Of a DNA stretch of 64,000 nt, positions 52,922 through 61,472 are shown one piece after another. The notes under the pieces were generated by a model. The model did no database searches, had not been told where the DNA came from, and worked only from the letters and a program-made list of their open reading frames with translations. Position 1 is the first letter of the stretch; every line of letters begins with the position of its first letter. A program made the position numbers and the translations under genes. This DNA is from Thalassotalea_B sp049613795 (GTDB lineage: Bacteria; Pseudomonadota; Gammaproteobacteria; Enterobacterales; Alteromonadaceae): NCBI GenBank assembly GCA_049613795.1, contig JBMZCX010000002.1, positions 19,523-83,522 of the forward strand. The letters are read 5' to 3'.

Positions 52922-53408
52922 TTATTTTCTCCTCTGAATAAATAAAGCTTCTTATTAAGAAAAAACTTACAAACAAACAGCCCCATATTGGCGCTAAAAT
53001 GAAGTACGTTGTATAAACGCTAAAACCTAAATCAACTTTAGATAAAGAAGCTCCAGCCAAATAACTTAACGGGGCAAAAACAAATCCGAAAATAAATTGG
53101 CCTAATTTTGAGCCACTCAAAAACATGAGTGATGACGTAATAGTTGCAGAAAAAGCAGCCCACAAAACAACTAGCCATAATGGAATGAATAAACTGTTGT
53201 TGAACATAAGCACACCATAAGCCGTAAGAATAGCGTCTACAAGGGAGCCAACAAGGGTAATAGAAATCACTAATTGTAATTCGGCATACCTGTTATTACT
53301 GTTGTAAATAGTAATAATTAACCACAATAGGACAAAGGCAATAGCAGTATTGCCTATAAATATAAGTCCAAGCCAAGCCAAATTAAAGCATATTAAATTA
53401 ACAATCAT
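52914..53408 (-). CDS. DUF2878 family membrane protein
   Basis: A 164-residue integral membrane protein with about five hydrophobic segments, including NLICFNLAWLGLIFIGN at the N terminus and VGSLVDAILTAYGVL, SLFIPLWLVVLWAAF in the middle, matching DUF2878. It is the first gene of the three-gene operon. DUF2878, chalcone-isomerase-like and DUF3833 genes occur together with cfa/DUF1365/amine oxidase in other marine bacteria, here split from them by the sigma and FAS1 genes. Confidence 0.86.
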   Translation of the reverse strand: MIVNLICFNLAWLGLIFIGNTAIAFVLLWLIITIYNSNNRYAELQLVISITLVGSLVDAILTAYGVLMFNNSLFIPLWLVVLWAAFSATITSSLMFLSGSKLGQFIFGFVFAPLSYLAGASLSKVDLGFSVYTTYFILAPIWGCLFVSFFLIRSFIYSEEKIND

Positions 53409-53603
53409 ATAAAGTACGTTATCGTAGGTTTTATAGTTATACGACAGGATACGGCTTTAAGTTTACTTATGTATAAAATATTTTAATGTAAACACAAAAG
53501 CATCCCCTAATTTTGTATGAGTTATTCATTACAAGGCTATTCGTTTACACAATTTTTTTGCTATAGTCTCACTTTCTAAGTCAATAAATAATTGAGATAA
53601 TGA

Positions 53604-54941
53604 ATGGCTAATAATGGCACTGAAAATCAAGCAGTTAATCCTCCAATCGAAAAGCGCTTGATAAGCCTACTCCCGTTTTTATTATTTTTGGTGCTATTTT
53701 TAGGCACTGGTATTGTATTAACACTACAAGGTGAAGAGTTCGCTTTTTATCAATTACCTGCCAGTATTGCAATAATTCCTGCGGTACTTTTTGCCATTTA
53801 TTTAGGTAAAGAAAGCTTAAACGACAAAGTATCTCAATTTATTGAAGGTGCGGGTCATCAGAACATTATCACCATGTGCGTTATTTATTTACTCGCAGGA
53901 GCTTTTGCTACCGTAGCTAAAGCAACAGGCAGTGTAGACGCAAGTGTTCAGTTAGGTTTGTCGATTTTTCCTGATTATTTATTACTGCCTGGGCTATTTA
54001 TTGTTGCTGCATTTTTATCAACGGCAATGGGCACGTCTATGGGCACTATTGCCGCCATTGCCCCTATAGCTTTAGGGTTTGTTGAAACAGCAGACTTAGA
54101 CGCCAGTATAGTGGCTGGTTGTATTATTTCAGGCGCTATATTTGGTGACAACCTATCTATTATTTCTGATACCACGATTGCCTCAACGCGAAGCCAAGGC
54201 GCGCACATGAAAGACAAATTTAAGGTTAATTTTAAATTTGCAGTGCCTGCCGCTTTAATTTGTATTGTTATTTATGGCTTTATCGGCACCAGTATTCCAC
54301 ATCAGTTAGCAAGCGAAGTGTCTATTGTTGGCTTAATTCCTTACATTACCATACTTACGTTAGCGTTAATGGGATTAAACGTTTTTGCTGTACTAATTGT
54401 CGGGATAGTACTCGCTGCTTTTATTGGCATGTTAACTAATGATTATCAGCTAAGTGCATGGGTAAGTGACATTAATAAAGGCTTTGCCAGCATGCAGGAC
54501 ATTTTCATTCTTGCGTTATTTATTGGCGGTTTAAGTGAGCTTGCCAGACAACAAGGTGGCCTTGCAGCCCTTACTCATTTAGTAAAGAAAATGGCGAAGA
54601 AAATTAGTCCTAACAATAATAAACGCGCCTCAGGCATTGGTATTGCTGCACTCGCATTTAGTTGTAATTTTTTTACTGCGAACAATACGGTTTCAATTAT
54701 TATTACGGGTGAAACGGCAAAAGACTTAGCTACCGACGGTAACGTGTCGCCCGCACAATCGGCCAGCTTGTTAGATATATTCGCTTGTATCAACCAAGGA
54801 TTACTGCCTTATGGCGCACAAGCATTATTACTCGGGGCGACACTGAGTTTATCTCCCGTAGAAGTAGTTATTAGTGCTTTTTACCCAATGCTATTACTTT
54901 TTGCAGCATCATTTACTTTCTGGCGAATAACTAGGGTTTGA
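53604..54941 (+). CDS. NhaC-like Na+/H+ antiporter family transporter
   Basis: A 445-residue polytopic protein with about eleven membrane segments. The family motif is GAIFGDNLSIISDTTIAST (about residues 177-195), preceded by TAMGTSMGTIAAIAPIALG. This subgroup is often annotated as Na+/H+ antiporter but in Shewanella and Vibrio relatives a methionine transporter (MetT) role has been proposed, so the substrate is open. It is alone on the plus strand; no MetJ box was recognised upstream. It is not closely similar to the NhaC protein at 7.6-9.1 kb. Confidence 0.83.
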   Translation: MANNGTENQAVNPPIEKRLISLLPFLLFLVLFLGTGIVLTLQGEEFAFYQLPASIAIIPAVLFAIYLGKESLNDKVSQFIEGAGHQNIITMCVIYLLAGAFATVAKATGSVDASVQLGLSIFPDYLLLPGLFIVAAFLSTAMGTSMGTIAAIAPIALGFVETADLDASIVAGCIISGAIFGDNLSIISDTTIASTRSQGAHMKDKFKVNFKFAVPAALICIVIYGFIGTSIPHQLASEVSIVGLIPYITILTLALMGLNVFAVLIVGIVLAAFIGMLTNDYQLSAWVSDINKGFASMQDIFILALFIGGLSELARQQGGLAALTHLVKKMAKKISPNNNKRASGIGIAALAFSCNFFTANNTVSIIITGETAKDLATDGNVSPAQSASLLDIFACINQGLLPYGAQALLLGATLSLSPVEVVISAFYPMLLLFAASFTFWRITRV

Positions 54942-55061
54942 TCTTTCAGGGATGAAATTCATTCAATTTAAAGCGGCTTTAATTGCAGCGAGAATTTTTT
55001 GCATCGTTGCTCTATGTAAAAACGAACAACAATGAATAAAGCCGTTTTATTAACGCACTGT

Positions 55062-56654
55062 TTAGACAACAGACTTAACCACTTTAATTCCAAGCCTTTT
55101 GGCCATGCGGTTTAAGTTAGCTCTATCGGTAGACAGCCTTCTTGCCGACGATGCCCAGTTTCCTTGTTCTTCCATTAATGTACGGCTAATAAGTTGCCGT
55201 TGAAACTGGTCTGTTTCAACGCGCAGATTAACTATTTCTTCAACAGGCTCATTAACGTTTTCATTAGCATTTTCTTGATGAGTAAAATCGGTATTGTTGT
55301 CTGGTATTTCCATATTAAGCAAGGCACCACAATCAGTTTCGTTAATCGTAATAATAGTTTCATTACGTTGCTGCATTTTTGCCTTAAGTGCTGCTCGGCT
55401 AACTACATGTTCGAGTTCACGTACATTGCCAGGCCAATGATACTGAGTTAAGTAGTTAATCGCTGCATGGCTTATTCTTAGTTGATTAATGCCTAATTTA
55501 ATGCGTACTTTTTCAATAAAAAAGCCACTGAGTAATTGCACATCACCAACACGATCTTTTAAATTAGGTACCCTAATAGGATAAACACTTAAACGATGAT
55601 ATAAATCGGCACGAAACCGCCCTTCTTTAACCTCTGTTTTTAATTCTCGATTGGTCGCTGCAATAATACGTACATTAACTTGCTCAACATTATCTTGCCC
55701 AACAGGTTGGATCTCATTATTTTGTATCGCACGTAATATTTTGCTTTGTGCGGTTAGCGGTAATTCACCAATTTCATCTAAAAATAATGTGCCTTCGTTC
55801 GCTAAAGAAAATTTACCATCACGTGTTTTTTCGGCACCAGTAAACGCTCCTTTCACATGACCAAACAACTCACTTTCAATTAAATTTTCAGGCAATGCAG
55901 CACAATTAACGTAAACCATTGGCCCATGATGTCGATTCGACTTTTGATGTAAAGTTCTCGCTACTAATTCTTTGCCTACACCCGTTTCACCATAAATTAA
56001 AATATTAAAATCAGATGGCGCGACTATGTCTATTTCGTCTTTCAACTGATTCATAACACTACTTGCTCCAATTAACTCAGCCCCGTCACGTTTCCATGCT
56101 TGTTCGGTTAATTCTGCAACGACACGTTCCGAATGCTCTGCTTTATTCTCTAATTGTTCAATTAACAATGCGGTATTTAATGTTGCTGCTGCTATCGCGC
56201 TAATGAGTACTAAAGTGCGTTCAGGTATCTTGTCAAAGACGTAAGGTGTTAAGCTATCAATTGTCAGTAATCCCAATAACTCATCATCATAATACAGCGG
56301 CAGCCCCATGCATGAATGCACAGGTAAATCGCCAGCACGATCAACAAGTAACCCGTCATAAGGATCAGGAAGTGTGGAGTCTGCAGCAAAACGTACGGGA
56401 TGTTTAGAGCGACAAATAGCTTTAAATCTAGGGTGTTCCTCTATCGTAAATCTACGCCCTAAGGTATCTCTACTTAAGCCTTGTAAAGCAATTGGCTTTA
56501 ATACATCACCTTGATAAAAAAGCAAAGCAACGGCATCGCAAGTAATTGTTTTTCTCACCGTATCAAGTAAACGATCAAACCTATCTTTACTATTTAAACT
56601 CGATGCCAAGTCTAGCGCTAATTCGATGACAGCTGTTGATGAAATTTGGCTCAT
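55062..56654 (-). CDS. norR: Nitric-oxide-responsive sigma-54 activator NorR
   Basis: A 530-residue bacterial enhancer-binding protein. An N-terminal GAF domain (about 15-165) senses NO through a non-haem iron in E. coli NorR. The AAA+ domain (about 190-425) has the Walker A YGETGVGKE, the sigma-54 contact GAFTGA and the Walker B LFLDEIGEL. A Fis-type HTH lies at the C terminus (WASSARRLSTDRANLNRMAKRLGI). It is divergent from a PpyR-like gene that carries a sigma-54 promoter and two NorR-type sites. Confidence 0.94.
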   Translation of the reverse strand: MSQISSTAVIELALDLASSLNSKDRFDRLLDTVRKTITCDAVALLFYQGDVLKPIALQGLSRDTLGRRFTIEEHPRFKAICRSKHPVRFAADSTLPDPYDGLLVDRAGDLPVHSCMGLPLYYDDELLGLLTIDSLTPYVFDKIPERTLVLISAIAAATLNTALLIEQLENKAEHSERVVAELTEQAWKRDGAELIGASSVMNQLKDEIDIVAPSDFNILIYGETGVGKELVARTLHQKSNRHHGPMVYVNCAALPENLIESELFGHVKGAFTGAEKTRDGKFSLANEGTLFLDEIGELPLTAQSKILRAIQNNEIQPVGQDNVEQVNVRIIAATNRELKTEVKEGRFRADLYHRLSVYPIRVPNLKDRVGDVQLLSGFFIEKVRIKLGINQLRISHAAINYLTQYHWPGNVRELEHVVSRAALKAKMQQRNETIITINETDCGALLNMEIPDNNTDFTHQENANENVNEPVEEIVNLRVETDQFQRQLISRTLMEEQGNWASSARRLSTDRANLNRMAKRLGIKVVKSVV

Positions 56655-56701
56655 GTAATGACTTTTTAACTTATATTTATAAATTAAAATAGCACATAAG
56701 A

Positions 56702-56712
56702 GTCATATAGAC
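56702..56712. promoter_or_regulatory. NorR-type site GT-N7-AC, 1
   Basis: GTCATATAGAC within GAGTC-ATATA-GACC matches the NorR core GT(N7)AC, about 80 bp upstream of the sigma-54 -24 element. Confidence 0.65.
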
Positions 56713-56727
56713 CACAAAAACAATAGA

Positions 56728-56738
56728 GTCTATTTGAC
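56728..56738. promoter_or_regulatory. NorR-type site GT-N7-AC, 2
   Basis: GTCTATTTGAC inside the perfect inverted repeat GAGTC-N5-GACTC. It lies 26 bp from site 1, centre to centre, on the same side of the sigma-54 promoter. Confidence 0.7.
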
Positions 56739-56791
56739 TCTACCAACATATAAAACAAAATAAGCTACTGTTTTAAAATAAGAATAAATAA

Positions 56792-56807
56792 TGGCACTAG
56801 CCTTGCT
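56792..56807 (+). promoter_or_regulatory. Sigma-54 promoter (-24/-12)
   Basis: TGGCAC-N5-TTGCT is an exact fit to the sigma-54 consensus TGGCAC-N5-TTGCW and lies 32 bp upstream of the PpyR-like start. Confidence 0.88.
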
Positions 56808-56838
56808 ATATCTAACGTAATTATAACGGGAGCAATTT

Positions 56839-57111
56839 ATGTACTCACAATTTACCATAGCAAATCAACTGCCAAATATTGATCATGCACTTAATTACCA
56901 AAAGTGTTTGTTGGTAGGAAATTATCTTATGCTGCTTTCTTTTTTCATTATATTAACAGCAATTTCTATTACTTTTATTTTTGATGAAAACTTCACTATA
57001 GCCACTCAAATTTCAGCTCACATTGCCACCATAGTATTTGCAGCATTATTAAAAATTGGCTACGTATTACGTTGTGTTGCACTTCATGGCTTTGGCAAAA
57101 AGGACTTTTAA
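56839..57111 (+). CDS. PpyR-like small membrane protein, NorR target
   Basis: A 90-residue protein with two hydrophobic segments (about 27-52 and 58-78) and the ending GYVLRCVALHGFGKKDF. It resembles PpyR of Pseudomonas aeruginosa, which lies next to fhp and fhpR (a NorR homologue); the call rests on that resemblance and context. GGGAG precedes the ATG. The sigma-54 promoter and two GT-N7-AC sites upstream make it a very likely NorR target. No NO-detoxifying enzyme lies beside it, which is unusual. Confidence 0.72.
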   Translation: MYSQFTIANQLPNIDHALNYQKCLLVGNYLMLLSFFIILTAISITFIFDENFTIATQISAHIATIVFAALLKIGYVLRCVALHGFGKKDF

Positions 57112-57113
57112 TA

Positions 57114-57275
57114 ATGTTTAACATTCAAGATCCAGAAATAGCGCAATTAATGAATCAACACACTGAGTTTAGCTCAGCAAGTTATCAGGTAAACAACATA
57201 ACATTATTTAATAGAGCCCTTTTACCCATCATGTTGTTATCAACGCTTGCTCTATTCATGTGTTTTTTTACATGA
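57114..57275 (+). CDS. Single-pass small membrane protein after the PpyR-like gene
   Basis: A 53-residue protein from ATG 57114, with an AGGA 9-10 nt upstream and a start 2 bp past the PpyR-like stop, so it is in the same NO-controlled transcript. The N-terminal half is polar and the C-terminal 20 residues (LPIMLLSTLALFMCFFT) form one membrane helix. No family recognised. Spacing and context support it as a real gene; it may partner the PpyR-like protein. Confidence 0.6.
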   Translation: MFNIQDPEIAQLMNQHTEFSSASYQVNNITLFNRALLPIMLLSTLALFMCFFT

Positions 57276-57490
57276 GCTTTTGAGTCATACCAACCTCACT
57301 AGCTATGTGAGCATTTATACTGGTTAAAACAACCAACTACTGTGTTATTTATTTAATAATTTTAACAACTAGTGATTAAAATAAATGCCTTGTATTTGGC
57401 TGTTTTTCCTGCGTATAAAGTAGATCACCTAATTAATAAAACTGGTATCACACACAAGCTTATAAATACAAACAAACGATAAAAGCACAT
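57276..57490. other. Gap after the NO-induced pair
   Basis: About 215 AT-rich bases with no gene, repeat or clear terminator on the plus strand. Confidence 0.4.
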
Positions 57491-57515
57491 AAAAAAACCC
57501 GACAATTTGTCGGGT
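57491..57515 (-). terminator. Intrinsic terminator of the M48 protease gene
   Basis: ACCCGACA/TGTCGGGT stem with a 3-nt loop and a T7 tract on the minus strand, about 40 bp past the stop. Confidence 0.9.
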
Positions 57516-57555
57516 CTGGTTTCTCGTTTGCCACCATAATGATAAATATAGCGAG

Positions 57556-58350
57556 CTACACTTTAGGTTTAGCACAGTTGGGTGTATTACTGGTTGAATA
57601 ATACTGTTGAGCTTTAGGCAAGTTGCGTGTTAGGTCGTCAATTCTAGTGGTATTTGACGGATGCGTTGACATAAATTCAGCAGGTGAACCTTGGCTTATT
57701 TTCGCCATATTTTGCCATAAGGAAATAGCCGCTTTAGGTAAAAAGCCTGATTTTGCCATTAAGTTTTGACCAACAATATCGGCTTCACTTTCATGCGAAC
57801 GGCTATAGGGCATTAAAAAACCATATTTAACAATGCTCATACCTGCCATCATATAAAGTTCTTTATTTTGTACGCCCGATTGCGTTAACAGTACGTCACC
57901 CGCCACCGCACCTGCTTGAGCTAACTGGTTAGACGACATTCGCTCATTGGAATGGTGCTCAATAACATGACCCACTTCATGACCAATAATAGCGCCAAGT
58001 TGATGCTGGTTTTCAGCCACTTTCAAAATGCCGGTATAAACGCCTATTTTCCCACCGGGTAAAGCAAAGGCATTAACTTGCTCTGAGTCAAAAACAACCA
58101 CTTCCCATGCGCCACTATGAACACTTTTAGGCACATTGGCCGTAATTTTATTTGCTACACAATTCACATAGTTATTGAGGGCTTTATGTTGAGATATTTT
58201 TTGCTTTTGTTTCATTTCGTCAAATGATTGAGCGCCCATTTTATTAAGCTCATTATCAGAAAAAAGCATAATTTGGTTACGTCCAGTAGACGATTTAGTA
58301 CAAGCAGAAAGTGCAAATACAGCAACACAGCAGAGTAATTTAATTTTCAC
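57556..58350 (-). CDS. M48-family metalloprotease lipoprotein (LoiP/YggG-like)
   Basis: A 264-residue lipoprotein (lipobox LSAC at about 14-17) with the zinc motif HEVGH in IIGHEVGHVIEHH and a downstream third ligand Glu in RSHESEADIVGQNLM. This is the LoiP/YggG type of M48 peptidase that acts in outer-membrane quality control in E. coli. Length is standard (E. coli LoiP 252). It is an isolated gene between the NO pair and the two-component system. Confidence 0.92.
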   Translation of the reverse strand: MKIKLLCCVAVFALSACTKSSTGRNQIMLFSDNELNKMGAQSFDEMKQKQKISQHKALNNYVNCVANKITANVPKSVHSGAWEVVVFDSEQVNAFALPGGKIGVYTGILKVAENQHQLGAIIGHEVGHVIEHHSNERMSSNQLAQAGAVAGDVLLTQSGVQNKELYMMAGMSIVKYGFLMPYSRSHESEADIVGQNLMAKSGFLPKAAISLWQNMAKISQGSPAEFMSTHPSNTTRIDDLTRNLPKAQQYYSTSNTPNCAKPKV

Positions 58351-58440
58351 AAGGGGATCCTTTCGTCGGCTTTTATTCTATTTTAAGAGGTCTTGTCGTT
58401 AAATTCTAACTATTTATGCGTTAATACTCGACGTCCTTGT

Positions 58441-59925
58441 TTACTGGACTTCTATTGAAGGTAATTGAAAATAGAATGCACTACCTTTACCTAATTCACT
58501 TGTTACGCGAATATCGCTGTGCAGTATTTCTAATAACTTTTTAGTGATCGCTAAACCAAAACCACAGTGTATACCTTTTGATTCCGTTGCATTGCTTGCG
58601 CGGTAGCGTGTGTCGAAAATATACGCCAGTTCATTAGCTTTAATACCCGAACCATTATCTTTCACGGTTACTTTACAGCCACTATTTTCTCCCTCTGTCA
58701 TTGATAATGTTATTTTCCCACCCTTTGGCGTATGCCGTATGGCATTATCAATTAAGTTACTTAAAATACGCTCAAGCTTGGCTATGTCGCTATAAACCAT
58801 GGCATTTTCACAGTTTGGCACGATGGTTAAATTGATATTTTTTTGTTGAGCTTTTAAGGTGAATTTAGCTAAAACATCGTACAGTAATTCAGTTAGATTA
58901 AAATTTTCTAATGTAAGAGATACTTGCCCACTTTCAAGGTGTGCGAGTTCAAATATTTGATCAATAAGTTTATTTAATTGCTGGCAGTTTTTAAAAGCGG
59001 TGTCGATAAAAGCTTGTCGCTGTACTTGTTCAACCTGCTCACCTTTTAATGCGAGGGTTTCAATATAACCTTGAAGTGACGATAGTGGTGTTCGTAAATC
59101 ATGAGAAATATCGGTTAAAATTTCGCGACGCTTTTTATCACTGGTTTTTAATTGCGCAAGTTGCTCGTTTATTTGCACAACCATTTTTTCAAAGGTTGAC
59201 CCTAATTGGTGTACCTCGTTGTGACCTGAATGTTTCCAATGAGTGATATGACATTCTTTATTATTAAATCCAACTTTTTCTAACGCCATCATTTCTTTGT
59301 TTAATGTTCGAAGCGGCACCGTAAACACTCTAAAAATAACCAAAGTCACAATAAATAAAAAAAGCAGTGCCGCAGCCATGATCAACAATGAAATTTCTAA
59401 TGTTTCACCCGCTTGCTGACGATTAAAAATCGATTCATATTGTTGGCCCGTCACAATAACATATAGATACCCTTGAAGTTTCGCGTCATTAATAACAGGC
59501 GCGGCAGAAAATATTTTTTTATTCGATAAATCTTGTGGATCATCTCCATAAACAGGTAATGGGGCTAAGTTTTGAATTAAATCAAGAATTGGTTTTACGC
59601 TTATTTTTTGGCGCTTAATTTTAGTGGGTATTATAGAGTGTGTTAAAATTTCGCCCGTAGGTGAAACAAAATAAAATTCAAATGCGGGCCCCAATACCAT
59701 TAAAGTATGAAATAAATTTTTTAAGGCCGCATGGTCATAAACGCCTTGTTGTAACAACGGATTGTCTCGCGCTAAATTAGCCGCTAGCGACAAGTGTAGC
59801 TTTTGCTCAGATTCATATCGAGTATTCTTAGTTAAATGCAACGACCAAAATACCATCGCACTAAGGATAAAAAGAAAAACAACGAGTAATGCTAAGGAAA
59901 GTCGTTGGTATAACGATAATTTCAC
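58441..59925 (-). CDS. Sensor histidine kinase
   Basis: About 494 residues from GTG 59925, which overlaps the response-regulator stop as GTGA with AAGGTG upstream; the longer frame to 59967 would overlap the regulator further. Two membrane helices (about 8-30 and 175-195) flank a periplasmic sensor domain, and a HAMP linker follows. The H-box TDISHDLRTPLSS, N-box RILSNLIDNAIRH, G-boxes DNGSGI and GFGLAI are complete. The signal is unknown; with spondin genes upstream it probably monitors the envelope or surface. Confidence 0.93.
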   Translation of the reverse strand: MKLSLYQRLSLALLVVFLFILSAMVFWSLHLTKNTRYESEQKLHLSLAANLARDNPLLQQGVYDHAALKNLFHTLMVLGPAFEFYFVSPTGEILTHSIIPTKIKRQKISVKPILDLIQNLAPLPVYGDDPQDLSNKKIFSAAPVINDAKLQGYLYVIVTGQQYESIFNRQQAGETLEISLLIMAAALLFLFIVTLVIFRVFTVPLRTLNKEMMALEKVGFNNKECHITHWKHSGHNEVHQLGSTFEKMVVQINEQLAQLKTSDKKRREILTDISHDLRTPLSSLQGYIETLALKGEQVEQVQRQAFIDTAFKNCQQLNKLIDQIFELAHLESGQVSLTLENFNLTELLYDVLAKFTLKAQQKNINLTIVPNCENAMVYSDIAKLERILSNLIDNAIRHTPKGGKITLSMTEGENSGCKVTVKDNGSGIKANELAYIFDTRYRASNATESKGIHCGFGLAITKKLLEILHSDIRVTSELGKGSAFYFQLPSIEVQ

Positions 59926-60647
59926 AGTCTGACACCTTGTGGAGAAAACTTGTATCCAACCCCCCAAACCGTTTGTACTATTTCAGGCTTAGTGGCATTT
60001 TTTTCAACTTTATTGCGTAATCTATTAATGTGTGAGTTTACAGTATGTTCGTAGCCACTATGGTGGTAACCCCACACCGAACTTAATAATTGTTCACGCG
60101 AAAATACTTGCTCTGGATGCGACGCTAAATAAAATAACAAATCAAACTCGGTAGAAGTTAAATCAAGCGAGCGCCCAGCCAATGTAGTTTTATGTAAAGT
60201 ATTATCTATTTGAAGCGAGCCTATTGATAAGAAACGCTCAGGCATGCTTTGTGCCGCTTGCTCGGTTGCTTTTTGAGTGAGTAAATGAAGGCGTCTTAAT
60301 TGGCTTCGAACTCTTGCTTGTAACTCAGGAATACTAAAAGGTTTTGCCATGTAGTCATCAGCACCTAGTTCCAGTCCTAATACGCGATCTAACTCGGTAT
60401 TGCGAGACGTTATCATAATAATAATTTGCTCAGGTTTATCGCCTCTCACTTGTTTACAGACATCTAAGCCCGACATACCGGGCAACATGACATCAAGTAA
60501 AATAAGCGCATAGTTCTGTTCATTAAACTGTGTAAGTGCCTGTTCACCTGAGCTGCAATGGTCAACATGCAATGACAATTCACTTAAATGCAATATTATT
60601 AAATCAGCAATGTCTTGATCATCTTCAACTAATAACACCTTGTCCAT
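59922..60647 (-). CDS. OmpR-family response regulator
   Basis: A 241-residue regulator with a receiver domain (phosphoacceptor Asp52 in LLDVMLPGMSG; Lys in YMAKPFS) and an OmpR-type winged helix (FDLLFYLASHPEQVFSREQLLSSVWGY, then NSHINRLRNKVE). It lies 97 bp after spondin gene 2 and is coupled to the kinase by overlap. Four 11-bp TCAC-based direct repeats upstream of spondin gene 1 fit the binding of an OmpR-type protein, suggesting feedback control of the whole operon. Confidence 0.94.
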   Translation of the reverse strand: MDKVLLVEDDQDIADLIILHLSELSLHVDHCSSGEQALTQFNEQNYALILLDVMLPGMSGLDVCKQVRGDKPEQIIIMITSRNTELDRVLGLELGADDYMAKPFSIPELQARVRSQLRRLHLLTQKATEQAAQSMPERFLSIGSLQIDNTLHKTTLAGRSLDLTSTEFDLLFYLASHPEQVFSREQLLSSVWGYHHSGYEHTVNSHINRLRNKVEKNATKPEIVQTVWGVGYKFSPQGVRL

Positions 60648-60699
60648 TTTATACTCCAGCTAACCATTATAATTATTAATTAACTGAAAATAGCGAACG

Positions 60700-60733
60700 C
60701 TCAGTAGCAATAATTTTTAGTATTGCTACTGAG
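60700..60733. repeat. 13-bp perfect stem-loop between spondin gene 2 and the response regulator
   Basis: CTCAGTAGCAATA/TATTGCTACTGAG with an 8-nt loop. The minus-strand side is followed by CGTTCGCTATTTT rather than a T-run, so it is a weak terminator at best. It could separate high spondin expression from low regulator/kinase expression. Confidence 0.6.
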
Positions 60734-60744
60734 TTTGCGTAAAA

Positions 60745-61461
60745 TTATTCCATACGCGTTATCGTAATGTTAAGGGTTGGATTATCCCAACGATGAGCAA
60801 AACTTAACACTGAATTGCTTAACCCATCGTCTTTGGTAACAACACCTGGGTGCATAGTTACAACGTTTACATCGTCGCGTTCCGCGTTATAGCCTTCACC
60901 ACCTGCTGCTGGGCCTGGAATATCTGCCATTAATTCATTATTATTTTCAGTTCCTGCATCATAAGAACCGACATTGAACGAATAAATTTCACCCACTTCC
61001 ATTGTGCTAATGTCTACTGTACTTGCGCCCGTAAATGCGTCGTTGGTGTTTACTAGCATAGTAACTACCGACAACAACATTGGCATAGCATCCACTTGTG
61101 TTACGGTAATGGTTTCACTATTACCGGGCATAAGTACGCCCTCGCCACTGGCTGTTGTAGAAAAGCGAGTATCTGCCAACAGATCAGTATTGTCGCCACT
61201 TTCAGCTAACACTTCTAAAGCTTCACTTGCAGACTCTCCAATTTGCCAAACATTACCTTCGTCATACATAGCAATGGCAACAGGTGACATGGGTTGCGCG
61301 TTAGTTAAGTTTTTAACTGTTACTTCAAAACTATAGTTAACAGGCTCGGGGGTTGGCTCTACAACGACAGGATCAGATTTATTATCACTGTCATTACAGG
61401 CACTTAATGCAAAAGCACAGACCGCTATTGCCAACCATGATTTTTTATTAGGTAAACGCAT
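60745..61461 (-). CDS. Spondin-domain lipoprotein 2
   Basis: A 238-residue protein with a lipobox (LSAC at about 18-21). The spondin_N-type domain covers most of the rest: YSFEVTVKNLTNAQPMSPVAIAMYDE, LLADTRFSTT, LMPGNSETITV, FNVGSYDAGTENNNE, and HRWDNPTLNITI at the end. It is a paralogue of the neighbouring spondin gene 1, 11 bp away, and both lead into the two-component genes. Bacterial spondin-domain proteins are of unknown function; an extracellular adhesion role is only inferred from the eukaryotic domain. Confidence 0.9.
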   Translation of the reverse strand: MRLPNKKSWLAIAVCAFALSACNDSDNKSDPVVVEPTPEPVNYSFEVTVKNLTNAQPMSPVAIAMYDEGNVWQIGESASEALEVLAESGDNTDLLADTRFSTTASGEGVLMPGNSETITVTQVDAMPMLLSVVTMLVNTNDAFTGASTVDISTMEVGEIYSFNVGSYDAGTENNNELMADIPGPAAGGEGYNAERDDVNVVTMHPGVVTKDDGLSNSVLSFAHRWDNPTLNITITRME

Positions 61462-61472
61462 AATGATGACTC

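Noticed and set aside
53409..53460. ECF11-like promoter for the DUF2878 operon
   Set aside because: CGTATAA and CGTATCC occur on the minus strand, but no TGATC stands 16-17 nt upstream of either.
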